From assembly GCA_910583765.1 (NCBI GenBank), contig CAJTYS010000061.1, positions 1-19,797 of the forward strand: a stretch of 19,797 bases of DNA. Reading direction: 5' to 3'. Origin of the DNA: an uncultured Eubacteriales bacterium. Its GTDB lineage: Bacteria > Bacillota > Clostridia > Peptostreptococcales > Anaerovoracaceae. The notes under the pieces are model-generated. The model saw nothing but the letters and a program-made list of their open reading frames with translations. It was not told the DNA's origin and did no database searches. The translations under genes were made by a program, and so were the position numbers. Positions 19,741 to 19,797 of this stretch are shown here, piece by piece. Within the stretch, counting starts at the first letter, position 1. Each line of letters starts with the position of its first letter.

Positions 19741-19797
19741 CCGTGATGTGGTATAAAAAAAGTTGACAGCCCATTCTCAAGGATTTGAGATATAATC
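19741..19797. other. AT-rich foreign sequence at the window end
   Basis: It follows the break in the nuclease-like gene and is more AT-rich than that gene. It contains a seven-A run, TTGACA (19763-19768) and TATAAT (19791-19796) with a 22-base gap, too long for a standard promoter. This may be the left end of an insertion sequence whose transposase lies beyond the window. No inverted repeat can be confirmed. Confidence 0.3.

Overview
The window looks like a contig from a Gram-positive, low-to-mid-GC Firmicute, most likely a gut-type member of the Clostridia. The signs are strong AGGAGG-type ribosome binding sites, consensus sigma-A promoters, Hol44-type holin, HicAB, Rha/AntA and DUF5688 families, and a LanFEG-type transporter with its own two-component system. 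The species cannot be named from the sequence. All family calls are recognitions by eye; no search was run.

Region 1 (1-2140) is the tail of a prophage late operon. It holds a 5'-truncated C39-like peptidase/SH3 lysin, a small membrane protein, a DUF4406 nucleotide-hydrolase-like protein, a protein made of two tandem Tad2 (DUF2829) domains, a Hol44-type holin and a strong terminator. An anti-Thoeris-type protein inside a lysis operon is the most notable item here.

Region 2 (2141-4860) is AT-rich and regulatory. It contains a Cro-like regulator, a HicAB toxin-antitoxin pair behind a palindromic promoter, two unknown small genes and a 3'-truncated large serine recombinase. The segment with the unknown genes and the recombinase is bracketed by two nearly identical promoter/operator copies, 48 of 53 bases identical.

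Region 3 (4860-13175) is a one-directional run of small mobile-element genes. It includes conserved unknowns, DUF5688, a DUF551-like protein, a YubB/Api92-like protein, an XRE regulator, an AntA-Rha antirepressor, an auto-regulated ribbon-helix-helix protein, a Cys-rich miniprotein containing a G10 tract, a helix-hairpin-helix protein and an excisionase-like protein. It ends abruptly: a gene broken after five codons meets a truncated AAA ATPase on the other strand (13172-13555). No structural conjugation genes or complete integrase are visible, so this is a fragment or degraded element.

Region 4 (13590-18850) appears chromosomal. It has a 33-bp triple repeat, tRNA-Ser(CGA) with its terminator, then a histidine kinase and OmpR-type regulator divergent from a LanFEG-type ABC transporter and a small membrane protein. 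The shared intergenic region carries helically phased TGTAAGG repeats, a likely regulator binding site. The layout suggests sensing of, and resistance to, a cationic peptide antibiotic, comparable in kind to CprABC-KR of Clostridioides difficile.

Region 5 (18884-19797) is the C-terminal part of an AAA-ATPase/PD-(D/E)XK nuclease-like protein, broken near 19740. Both window ends (1-51 and about 19741-19797) look foreign to the genes they interrupt, consistent with insertion-sequence ends or other repeats at the contig edges.
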